A DNA stretch of 6,578 bases, from positions 1 to 6,578 of the forward strand of contig QKDG01000121.1 in NCBI GenBank assembly GCA_003246805.1, written 5' to 3'. The stretch's first letter is position 1. Each line of letters opens with the position of its first letter. The notes beneath the pieces were generated by a model. That model searched no databases, had not been told where the DNA came from, and saw only the letters and a list, made by a program, of their open reading frames with translations. This DNA comes from Clostridia bacterium. GTDB lineage: Bacteria > Bacillota > Clostridia > Oscillospirales > Ruminococcaceae. The translations under genes were made by a program, and so were the position numbers. Below are positions 1 through 6,149 of the stretch, piece after piece.

Positions 1-9
1 TTTTCTTAT

Positions 10-37
10 TTGGTTCACAGCAAATAAACAGTATAAT
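10..37 (+). promoter_or_regulatory. Candidate sigma-A promoter for cvpA-clp
   Basis: A perfect -10 hexamer TATAAT lies at 32-37, with a weak -35 TTGGTT at 10-15 and a 16-bp spacer. Transcription would begin near 44, leaving a leader of about 20 nt that contains only the ribosome binding site. No CtsR-type GGTCAAA repeat and no CIRCE inverted repeat is visible here. The -35 match is poor, so this is a candidate only; the upstream gene is outside the window and could also read through. Confidence 0.45.
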
Positions 38-64
38 TTTAGACAATTAGAGGAGGATACTTCA

Positions 65-958
65 ATGGGTGAAAATTTAGCTTGGTTTTTTGACATTGCG
101 ATTATCGGAATACTTTTGGTTTTCATTTATAATGGTGGTAAAAAAGGTTTTATAAAAACAGTGATTGTTCTAATAGGCTATTTTGCTGCACTTTTTGGTG
201 GCTATATAGTGAGCAAAAGTATTTCTCCGTTTATTTATGAAAAAACTGTTCAGTCAAGTGTAGAAAAGGCAGTGCTTGAAAATATTGATAAAATCGATAT
301 CAAATCGCAGATAAATTCTATTATTCAGCAGCAAAATGTTGGGGTTTCGTTTTCAGATGAAGAAATCGGAAATATAATCAACAACGGCGGCGATTTGGCA
401 ACAGGATTCGCAAGCTATGCGAAAGAAAAAGGCTCAACTCTTGATACATCACAGCTGCAGGATAAGTTCAAAAACGTGTTCGCAGAAAACACAATTTTAT
501 CCTCTTTAAACGGTATTGTACCAGAGGATATTCTTAAAAACATACAGATGTTTTTAAGCAGTGGCGGGGATAATATAAACAAGATTATTGTTGCGCTAAA
601 CAATCCTTCGCAGGAGCAAAGAGCAAAGGATTTGACAGAAGTTGCAATTAAGCCTATAATAGTACTAATTATTCAGATAATAGTTTTTATTATAGCATTT
701 TCTATTTTAATGATTGTAGTACGAATGCTGTCAAATATAATTACAAAAACGTTAAAAATTGTTCCGGTTGTGGGGCCGATTAACACTTTTCTTGGCGGTG
801 TTTTAGGTTTATTGCAGGGCCTGATAATTATATTTATAATAATGCTTATAATAAAACTGATTATTTCAATAACAAATAATGAAACAATGCTGTTTAACAA
901 TACAACAATTGAACAAACATATATATTTAAACACATTTATAATTTGAAACTATTCTAA
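65..958 (+). CDS. CvpA-family integral membrane protein
   Basis: This 297-residue protein has the CvpA-family layout (named after the colicin V production protein; the biochemical role of the family is not settled). Hydrophobic segments are seen at about 6-23, 32-49, 196-219 and 250-268. The loop GGKKGFIK (24-31) between the first two is positively charged, suggesting it is cytoplasmic and that both termini and the long hydrophilic stretch 50-195 face outward. The PVVGPINTFLGG segment (234-245), just before the last membrane helix, resembles the conserved second half of CvpA domains. The protein is longer than minimal CvpA proteins (about 160-180 residues) because of the 145-residue middle region, which I cannot assign. 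The start is supported by a strong SD, AGAGGAGGA, at 50-58. It lies 35 nt upstream of the Clp ATPase gene with no terminator between, so the two are probably co-transcribed. The exact function is unknown. Confidence 0.82.
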   Translation: MGENLAWFFDIAIIGILLVFIYNGGKKGFIKTVIVLIGYFAALFGGYIVSKSISPFIYEKTVQSSVEKAVLENIDKIDIKSQINSIIQQQNVGVSFSDEEIGNIINNGGDLATGFASYAKEKGSTLDTSQLQDKFKNVFAENTILSSLNGIVPEDILKNIQMFLSSGGDNINKIIVALNNPSQEQRAKDLTEVAIKPIIVLIIQIIVFIIAFSILMIVVRMLSNIITKTLKIVPVVGPINTFLGGVLGLLQGLIIIFIIMLIIKLIISITNNETMLFNNTTIEQTYIFKHIYNLKLF

Positions 959-993
959 AAACTTAGTTTTAGCAAATGGATTTGGAGGAGCTT

Positions 994-3258
994 ATGATTT
1001 GTAGCAGATGTAACAAGCGCCCGGCTGTAGTATTTATTACCGCAATGCAAGGCGACGAAAAAAAGAATGAAGGGCTTTGCCTTGTTTGCGCCAAGGAGCT
1101 TGGACTTCCCCAGGTTAATGAATATTTAAAACAGATGGGAATAACTGATGATGACCTTGAAATGTTCTCAGACCAGTTGATGGAAATTTCCGATGGAGAT
1201 TCCTTTGAATTTGGTGGGTCCGAGACTATGCCATCATTTCTGAGCAATTTATTCGGCAATAATGGTTCAATGATGCCTTTGGAAACACCAAAAAATGATA
1301 ACAAGCAAAAATCACACAGAAATGATAATAAGGATGCAAAAAACGATAAAAAGCTAAAATTTTTAACATCATATTGTACAAATCTTAATCAAAAGGCAAT
1401 TGATGGAAAGCTTGATAATATTATAGGGCGCGAAAAAGAAATTTCACGTGTTGTTCAGATTTTGTCAAGAAGGCAAAAGAACAATCCGTGTCTTATCGGC
1501 GAACCAGGAGTTGGTAAAACAGCAATAGCTGAGGGTATAGCACAAAAAATCGTACAAAAAGATGTTCCTTTTCACCTTGTAGGTAAAGAGGTTTATCTGC
1601 TTGACCTCACAGCCCTTGTAGCAGGAACACAATTCAGGGGGCAGTTTGAAAGCCGTGTAAAAGGCCTTGTTGATGAAGTAAAGTCAGAGGGTAATGTAAT
1701 ACTTTTTATTGATGAGGTTCATAATCTTGTTGGCACTGGTGATAGTGAAGGCACCATGAATGCTGCAAATATTTTAAAGCCGGCGCTTTCACGTGGCGAG
1801 ATTCAGGTTATCGGTGCAACCACTTTTAAGGAGTATAGAAAGTATATTGAGAAGGACAGCGCACTTGAAAGGCGTTTTCAGCCTGTAACCATTGCAGAGC
1901 CTTCTATTGAGGATACTATTGAAGTTTTGATGGGTATCAAAAAGTATTACGAAATTCATCACAAAGTGCATATTTCTGATGAAAATTTGAGAATGTGTGC
2001 TATATTATCAGAACGATATATAAATGATAGATTTTTGCCAGACAAAGCTATCGACCTTCTTGATGAGGCATGTGCAGCAGCGAGCATACGCAGCCCTGAA
2101 ATTGCTGAATTTGAAAAGCTTAATATCGAGCTTAAAGCTCAAATTGCCACAGAAAAAGAAATTGAAGAAAGCTCAGAGCCTGATTATGAAAAGCTTGCAA
2201 GGGTAAAAGCTGAAATTATTCGTATAAAAGAGCATTTAGTTTCAGTTGAGGAAAAAATTAAAAATATCAAGGTAACAGAAAATGACTTGTCAAAGGTTAT
2301 TGAGTTGTGGACGGGTATTCCTGCAACAAAGATTATTGAAACTGAATTCAATAAAATCCGTAACCTTGAAAGCGTTTTAAAATCAAAAATCATCGGGCAG
2401 GATGAGGCTGTTGAGCTTGTCAATAAGGCAATACGCAGGACAAGAGTACAACTTTCAAAGCGCCGCCGTCCGGCATCATTTATTTTTGTTGGCCCTACTG
2501 GTGTCGGAAAAACTGAGCTTGTAAAGGTTCTTGCTGCTGAGCTTTTTGACACAACCGAGCCGCTGATACGCCTTGATATGTCAGAATACATGGAAAAACA
2601 CGCCGTTTCTCGCCTTATAGGTTCACCGCCTGGATATGTTGGATACGATGAGGCAGGCCAGCTGACCGAAAAGGTAAGAAGAAAGCCATATTCAGTTGTT
2701 TTGTTTGATGAAATAGAAAAAGCGCATCCTGATATTATGAATATAATGCTACAAATTCTTGATGAGGGTAAGGTGAACGATGCCCAGGGAAGAAGTGTTT
2801 CGTTTGAAAATACAGTAATTGTTATGACATCAAATGCGGGCTCAACCGACAAGAATGTCGGCGTAGGATTCAACAAATCAGAGAAGGATATTTCAAAGGA
2901 TAAGGCAATGAAAGCACTTTCAGAGTTTTTGAGGCCGGAGTTTTTGAGCAGAATTGATGAAATTATTGTGTTCAACACTCTTGATAAAGAAAGCTACAAA
3001 AAAATTGCTGCACTTATGCTTGATGAAATGAAAGAGCCACTAAACGAAAAATCAATTATATTCAAATATGATGATAATGCTCTTGAAAAAATTGCTGAAA
3101 AATCCTTTGGGCATAAATTCGGTGCAAGAGATATTAGGAAAGTTATCCGAAAAGAAGTAGAGGATAAAGTAGCATCTTTGATTATAGACAAAGGCGAAGA
3201 TAATATCGCAGGTATTCAGCTTACAGCAAGTGAAGAGCTTGAGGTTCACGCAATATAA
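994..3258 (+). CDS. clpE: ClpE-type AAA+ unfoldase with N-terminal zinc finger (Clp protease ATP-binding subunit)
   Basis: This 754-residue HSP100/Clp ATPase probably unfolds proteins and feeds them to ClpP in the cytoplasm. The N-terminus has a zinc-finger pattern, C3xxC6 and C29xxC32, as in ClpE and McsA. A hydrophilic Asn/Lys/Asp-rich linker follows at about 98-121, and the double Clp_N repeat of ClpA/B/C is absent. AAA module 1 has Walker A GEPGVGKT (169-176), Walker B with D240-E241, and R293-R294 as candidate arginine fingers. A short coiled-coil M region spans about 370-425. AAA module 2 has Walker A GPTGVGKT (500-507), pore loop GYVG (547-550), Walker B D572-E573 and a sensor-2 GAR (710-712). 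VGF at 624-626 matches the ClpP-docking loop of ClpC-type proteins, so a protease partner is likely. The first pore loop reads QFRG (213-216) instead of the common KYRG. I chose ATG 994 over the in-frame ATG 976 because GGAGGAG (984-990) precedes it and the zinc finger then starts at residue 3. The clpE name rests on architecture; databases may call it ClpC-like. Confidence 0.92.
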   Translation: MICSRCNKRPAVVFITAMQGDEKKNEGLCLVCAKELGLPQVNEYLKQMGITDDDLEMFSDQLMEISDGDSFEFGGSETMPSFLSNLFGNNGSMMPLETPKNDNKQKSHRNDNKDAKNDKKLKFLTSYCTNLNQKAIDGKLDNIIGREKEISRVVQILSRRQKNNPCLIGEPGVGKTAIAEGIAQKIVQKDVPFHLVGKEVYLLDLTALVAGTQFRGQFESRVKGLVDEVKSEGNVILFIDEVHNLVGTGDSEGTMNAANILKPALSRGEIQVIGATTFKEYRKYIEKDSALERRFQPVTIAEPSIEDTIEVLMGIKKYYEIHHKVHISDENLRMCAILSERYINDRFLPDKAIDLLDEACAAASIRSPEIAEFEKLNIELKAQIATEKEIEESSEPDYEKLARVKAEIIRIKEHLVSVEEKIKNIKVTENDLSKVIELWTGIPATKIIETEFNKIRNLESVLKSKIIGQDEAVELVNKAIRRTRVQLSKRRRPASFIFVGPTGVGKTELVKVLAAELFDTTEPLIRLDMSEYMEKHAVSRLIGSPPGYVGYDEAGQLTEKVRRKPYSVVLFDEIEKAHPDIMNIMLQILDEGKVNDAQGRSVSFENTVIVMTSNAGSTDKNVGVGFNKSEKDISKDKAMKALSEFLRPEFLSRIDEIIVFNTLDKESYKKIAALMLDEMKEPLNEKSIIFKYDDNALEKIAEKSFGHKFGARDIRKVIRKEVEDKVASLIIDKGEDNIAGIQLTASEELEVHAI

Positions 3259-3302
3259 CAACATAAGTAAATTTTTTGTGAATATTGTTTAAGCTTATGT
3301 TG
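3259..3302. repeat. 9-bp inverted repeat upstream of the rplU promoter
   Basis: CAACATAAG (3259-3267) and CTTATGTTG (3294-3302) are perfect reverse complements separated by 26 nt. The left arm starts directly after the clp stop codon and the right arm overlaps the first three bases of the rplU -35 box. The pair could form a weak stem in read-through RNA, act as spaced operator half-sites, or be chance in AT-rich DNA. There is no U-tract after the right arm, so it does not look like a standard terminator. Confidence 0.4.
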
Positions 3303-3328
3303 ACACTTTATGATAAATATGATAAAAT
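3300..3328 (+). promoter_or_regulatory. Strong extended -10 promoter for rplU-prp-rpmA
   Basis: A consensus -35 TTGACA (3300-3305) is followed after exactly 17 bp by -10 TAAAAT (3323-3328). A TG at 3320-3321 gives an extended -10 (TGATAAAAT). The predicted transcription start is near 3335, at the 5' arm of the first leader hairpin. The strength fits ribosomal protein genes. The spacer contains a tandem duplicate TATGATAAA (3309-3317 and 3318-3326). Confidence 0.82.
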
Positions 3329-3332
3329 AATT

Positions 3333-3410
3333 AAGCCGCATATGCTCGGCTTTAAGTTAACTGAGTTCAGTTACGCCGATTGTAGCGAGTTTTTATAGAG
3401 AAGGCAGGTG
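3333..3410 (+). ncRNA. Probable ribosomal protein L21 leader (cis-regulatory RNA)
   Basis: The roughly 84-nt 5' leader of rplU is highly structured. AAGCCG (3333-3338) pairs with CGGCTT (3347-3352). A second hairpin pairs TAACTGA (3358-3364) with TCAGTTA (3367-3373), with only a few loop bases. GCCGA (3375-3379) can instead pair with TCGGC (3346-3350), enclosing the second hairpin and excluding the first. The region ends at the ribosome binding site AGGTG (3406-3410), 8 nt before the rplU ATG. Firmicutes carry a conserved L21 leader motif at this position, thought to let L21 control its own operon. Assignment here is by position, structure and recollection of the motif; a covariance-model search was not possible. 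Confidence 0.75.
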
Positions 3411-3418
3411 CCATATAA

Positions 3419-3727
3419 ATGTACGCAATTATTGAAACAGGCGGAAAGCAGTATCAGGTTAAAGAGGGTGATATCCTTTTTATCGAAAAGCTTGACGTTG
3501 AAGCTGAATCAGCAATAACTTTTGATAAGGTTATAGCTGTTGATAACGACGGATTAAAGGTTGGAGCTCCTTATGTTAAGGGTGCAACAGTTGATGCAAC
3601 CGTTATCAAAAATGGTAAGTCAAAGAAGATTACAGTTTTCACTTATAAGCCTAAGAAGAGCGAAAAGAGAAAAAAGGGTCATAGACAACCATACACACAA
3701 GTTAAGATTGAAGCAATCAAAGCATAA
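3419..3727 (+). CDS. rplU: 50S ribosomal protein L21 (bL21)
   Basis: This 102-residue protein matches the length and sequence of bacterial L21, which binds 23S rRNA in the large subunit. Recognisable parts are the N-terminal MYAIIETGGKQYQV (1-14), the Lys/Arg-rich stretch at 77-89 and the family signature KGHRQPYT (86-93). The ATG is preceded by AGGTG with an 8-nt spacer, within the structured leader. It is the first gene of an rplU-prp-rpmA operon; the same order is known in Bacillus and Staphylococcus. The stop codon TAA overlaps the prp start by one base (TAATG). Expression is probably set by the strong promoter at 3300-3328 and by leader-mediated feedback. Confidence 0.98.
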   Translation: MYAIIETGGKQYQVKEGDILFIEKLDVEAESAITFDKVIAVDNDGLKVGAPYVKGATVDATVIKNGKSKKITVFTYKPKKSEKRKKGHRQPYTQVKIEAIKA

Positions 3728-4041
3728 TGATTACCGCTGAATTTTATTATAAGCAGTCTAAGCTTTGCGGTTTTATGATAAAAGGGCATGCCGGATATGC
3801 TGAAAACGGAAACGACATTGTTTGTGCAAGTGTTTCCTCAGCTGTTCAGCTTGTATGTAATATTATTACAGAGAGTTTTAAAGTTAATGCCGATATAAAA
3901 GTGCTTATTGACAAAATTCAACTTATACTTCCCTTTGCTGATGAAAATTCACAAAAGGTTCTTGATGGACTTTATACGCACATAAAATTTTTATCAGAGG
4001 ATTATAAGGGAACAATTAAAATAACAACGTCGGAGGTGTAA
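3727..4041 (+). CDS. prp: Ribosomal-processing cysteine protease Prp (YsxB family)
   Basis: This 104-residue cytoplasmic protease is predicted to remove the N-terminal extension of L27, a step shown to be essential in Staphylococcus aureus. The catalytic pair is visible as H21 in GHAGYAENGNDIVC and C33 at the end of that motif, spaced as in the characterised enzyme (His22/Cys34). The following SVSSAVQ segment is also typical. Length is normal for the family. Its gene sits between rplU and rpmA, the substrate gene. The ATG overlaps the rplU stop (TAATG) and no convincing SD precedes it, so translation is probably coupled to rplU. The 3' end contains the SD of rpmA. Confidence 0.95.
   Translation: MITAEFYYKQSKLCGFMIKGHAGYAENGNDIVCASVSSAVQLVCNIITESFKVNADIKVLIDKIQLILPFADENSQKVLDGLYTHIKFLSEDYKGTIKITTSEV
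4031..4038 (+). promoter_or_regulatory. rpmA ribosome binding site inside the end of prp
   Basis: CGGAGGTG at 4031-4038 lies within the last codons of prp and is 6 nt upstream of ATG 4045. It fixes the rpmA start at 4045 rather than the in-frame internal ATG at 4060, and so supports the presence of the cleavable N-terminal extension. Confidence 0.85.
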
Positions 4042-4044
4042 TAT

Positions 4045-4326
4045 ATGATTAGAATTAGTATGCAGTTTTTTGCACATAAAAAGGGAGTAGGTTCTACTAA
4101 GAACGGCCGTGATTCTGAGGCTAAAAGGCTTGGTGCTAAAAGAGCTGACGGTCAGTTCGTATTAGCTGGAAACATCCTATATCGTCAACGTGGTACACAT
4201 ATTCATCCAGGTGAAAATGTTGGTCGTGGTTCTGACGATACCTTATTCGCTCTTGTTGACGGTATTGTTCGTTTTGAGCGTTTAGGCCGTGACCGTAAAA
4301 AGGTTTCAGTTTATCCTGAACAATAA
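4045..4326 (+). CDS. rpmA: 50S ribosomal protein L27 (bL27), precursor with cleavable N-terminus
   Basis: This 93-residue L27 sits near the peptidyl transferase centre, where its mature N-terminus contacts tRNA. It begins MIRISMQFF followed by AHKKGVGSTKNGRDS. The MQFF/A junction (between F9 and A10) corresponds to the Prp cleavage site in staphylococcal L27 (LQFF/A), giving a predicted mature protein of 84 residues. The body carries the usual GTHIHPGENVGRGSDDTLFA motif. The gene follows prp by 3 nt and is the last of the rplU operon: a strong terminator begins about 30 nt after the stop codon. Confidence 0.98.
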   Translation: MIRISMQFFAHKKGVGSTKNGRDSEAKRLGAKRADGQFVLAGNILYRQRGTHIHPGENVGRGSDDTLFALVDGIVRFERLGRDRKKVSVYPEQ

Positions 4327-4356
4327 TTACGGGAAAACAAATATTTAAAAAGCATT

Positions 4357-4384
4357 AAATCCCGAGCATAAGCTTGGGATTTTT
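4357..4384 (+). terminator. Rho-independent terminator after rpmA
   Basis: AAATCCCGAGC (4357-4367) pairs with GCTTGGGATTT (4372-4382) over 11 positions, including one G-T wobble, around the loop ATAA (4368-4371). The T run 4380-4384 overlaps and follows the right arm. The short, partly overlapping T-tract could allow some read-through into obgE, whose SD begins 9 nt further on. Confidence 0.82.
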
Positions 4385-4406
4385 GTGTAGTTTGGGGGAT
4401 AGTAAA

Positions 4407-5684
4407 ATGTTCGTTGATGAGGCGAAAATTTATATAAAAGCAGGGGATGGCGGAGACGGTGCTGTTTCTTTTCATCGTGAAAAATACGTTGCGGCAGGCG
4501 GGCCTGACGGTGGCGATGGCGGAAAAGGCGGGGACGTTGTATTTCTTGTTGATGACAATCTATCCACACTTATAGATTTCAGATATAAAAGAAAATATAT
4601 TGCCGAAAAAGGGCAGAATGGTTCTTCAAGGAATTGCTACGGGAAAAGCTCTGATGATTTGGTAATAAAGGTCCCGAGAGGAACTGTAATAAAAGAGATT
4701 GAAACGGGCAGAGTGCTTGCCGATTTATCATCGGATGAGCCTGTCATAATTGCAAGGGGTGGCAAGGGTGGAAAAGGCAATGCCAATTTTGCAACGCCGA
4801 CAAGGCAGATTCCACGTTTTGCAAAGCCTGGATTTCCTGGCGAGGAATATAGCTTAAAGCTTGAATTAAAGCTGCTTGCCGATGTCGGTCTTGTTGGGTT
4901 CCCCAATGTAGGGAAATCAACCTTGATTTCTGTTGTAAGTGCTGCAAAGCCAAAAATAGCAAACTATCATTTTACAACACTCACACCTGTTCTTGGTGTT
5001 GTAAAAATTGAAGAGGGCAAATCCTTTGTTATGGCTGATATTCCCGGTTTGATTGAGGGCGCGAGCGAAGGTATAGGGCTTGGGCACGAATTTTTGCGCC
5101 ATGTTGAAAGATGCCGGCTTATAGTCCACGTTGTTGATGTTTCAGGCATTGAAGGCAGGAATGCCATTGATGATTATGAAATTATTAATGCTGAGCTTGA
5201 AAATTTCAGCAAAGAACTCTCATCTCGTCCGCAGCTTGTAGCAGCCAATAAATGCGATATGGCAACAGAAGAAAGTATTAATGACTTTAAGGAATATATT
5301 GAAAGTAAAGGAATGAAGTTTTTTGCTGTTTCGGCAGCAACAACGCAAGGCACAAAAGAGCTTGTGTTAGAAATAGCAAAAGAGCTTGAAAAGCTTCCTC
5401 CTATTAAGAAATTTGAGGTTCAGCCACTTACACAGGAAGAAATTGAAGCAAGATTAATATCAAACAACAGCTTCGAAATTACGGTAGAAGATGGTGTTTA
5501 TGTTGTTCACGCTGATTGGCTATGGAACATTTTAAAAAATGTCAACATGGATGACTATGAGTCGTTGCAGTATTTTCAGAGAGTTCTAAACAAAACAGGT
5601 ATTATTGACAAGCTTGAGGAAATGGGAATAGAAGAGGGCGACACTGTTTCTATCCTGGATTTTGAGTTTGATTATTTAAAATAG
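4407..5684 (+). CDS. obgE: Obg/CgtA family GTPase, 50S assembly factor
   Basis: This 425-residue GTPase is close in size to B. subtilis Obg (428). Obg proteins bind the 50S subunit, act late in its assembly, and link GTP and ppGpp levels to growth. The N-terminal glycine-rich Obg fold occupies about 1-158, with Gly-Asp-Gly repeats at 13-18 and 31-42. The G domain shows G1 GFPNVGKS (164-171), G2 around FTTLTP (189-194), G3 DIPG (211-214), G4 NKCD (281-284) and G5 SAA (309-311). The C-terminal OCT domain spans roughly 345-425. The ATG at 4407 is preceded by GGGGG (4394-4398) with an 8-nt spacer and gives the canonical MFVDEAKIYIKAGDGG start; an in-frame TTG at 4374 lies inside the terminator stem and is rejected. 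I see no clear promoter between the terminator and the gene, so it may depend on read-through from the rplU operon or on a weak unrecognised promoter. Confidence 0.98.
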   Translation: MFVDEAKIYIKAGDGGDGAVSFHREKYVAAGGPDGGDGGKGGDVVFLVDDNLSTLIDFRYKRKYIAEKGQNGSSRNCYGKSSDDLVIKVPRGTVIKEIETGRVLADLSSDEPVIIARGGKGGKGNANFATPTRQIPRFAKPGFPGEEYSLKLELKLLADVGLVGFPNVGKSTLISVVSAAKPKIANYHFTTLTPVLGVVKIEEGKSFVMADIPGLIEGASEGIGLGHEFLRHVERCRLIVHVVDVSGIEGRNAIDDYEIINAELENFSKELSSRPQLVAANKCDMATEESINDFKEYIESKGMKFFAVSAATTQGTKELVLEIAKELEKLPPIKKFEVQPLTQEEIEARLISNNSFEITVEDGVYVVHADWLWNILKNVNMDDYESLQYFQRVLNKTGIIDKLEEMGIEEGDTVSILDFEFDYLK

Positions 5685-5689
5685 CATAA

Positions 5690-5707
5690 GCCGGAGAATC
5701 CTCCGGT
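5690..5707 (+). other. Intergenic hairpin between obgE and mrnC
   Basis: GCCGGAG (5690-5696) pairs with CTCCGGT (5701-5707) around the loop AATC, six Watson-Crick pairs plus one G-T wobble. No T-tract follows, so it is not a typical intrinsic terminator. It could protect the obgE 3' end, mark a processing site or affect mrnC translation. Confidence 0.6.
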
Positions 5708-5723
5708 ACATACAAATGGGGGA

Positions 5724-6125
5724 ATGTTTACGGATATTCAGCTTGAAAAACGTGAAATTAACCAGTACAGTCCGTTGGCATTGGCTTTTTTAGGCGATTG
5801 TATTTACGAAAAATCTGTTCGTGAGAAGATATTGCTTGAAGCTAATCGCCCGGTTGGCCAGCTACATCAGCTCACAATAAAAAGGGTATGCGCTGCTTTT
5901 CAATCAAAAGCGGTTGACGTTATATCCCCTTTATTGACAGATGAAGAAATGGATGTTTTAAAAAGGGGAAGAAATGCAACGGGAACAACAGTCCCTAAAA
6001 ATTCATCTGCTATTGAATATCGAAGAGCAACATCACTTGAATGCCTTTTTGGATATTTGCATTTAAAGGGTGAATACGAAAGAATTGATGAGCTGTTCAA
6101 TACTATTTGGGAAATAGCTATTTAA
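5724..6125 (+). CDS. mrnC: Mini-ribonuclease III (Mini-III)
   Basis: This 133-residue protein is an RNase III catalytic domain without the double-stranded RNA binding domain, as in B. subtilis Mini-III, which trims both ends of 23S rRNA precursors. The first catalytic motif is LALAFLGDCIYE (18-29) with D25 and E29. The conserved KRGRNA block is at 80-85, and the second acidic motif has E106 in SLECLFGYL. Length is typical. The start gives an N-terminus aligning well with the family, but the only SD-like run, GGGGG (5718-5722), is one base from the ATG, unusually close; no better in-frame start is visible. It lies 39 nt after obgE and 24 nt before the YebC gene, so probably shares their transcript. 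Its substrate, the 23S rRNA, ties it functionally to the upstream L21, L27 and Obg genes. Confidence 0.95.
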   Translation: MFTDIQLEKREINQYSPLALAFLGDCIYEKSVREKILLEANRPVGQLHQLTIKRVCAAFQSKAVDVISPLLTDEEMDVLKRGRNATGTTVPKNSSAIEYRRATSLECLFGYLHLKGEYERIDELFNTIWEIAI

Positions 6126-6149
6126 AGTATTATTGAAGGGAGAATATTT

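Noticed and set aside
938..943. TATAAT near the end of cvpA as a promoter for the Clp gene
   Set aside because: The nearest -35-like TTGAAC (909-914) is 23 bp away, too far, and nothing suitable lies at 17 bp. It is likely chance in AT-rich coding sequence.
947..972. Possible hairpin between cvpA and the Clp gene (AAACTA/TAGTTT or CTAAAA/TTTTAG)
   Set aside because: Stems are short and almost all A-T, and no T-run follows; it would be too weak for a terminator.
976..993. Upstream in-frame ATG for the Clp ATPase
   Set aside because: It lacks an SD at a proper distance, adds only six residues before the zinc finger, and the GGAGGAG that would serve ATG 994 lies inside it.
2024..2206. 60-codon plus-strand frame inside the Clp gene
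   Set aside because: It is in another frame within conserved coding sequence, lacks an SD and has no recognisable product.
2184..2978. 264-codon open frame on the minus strand
   Set aside because: It lies entirely opposite the conserved AAA module 2 of the Clp gene, its translation resembles no family I know, and it has no supporting ribosome site or neighbours. It is a shadow of strong coding bias. The same applies to the other minus-strand frames.
4374..4406. Upstream in-frame TTG start for obgE
   Set aside because: The codon is within the right arm of the rpmA terminator, has no SD, and would add 11 residues not found in Obg proteins, whose normal start is the ATG at 4407.
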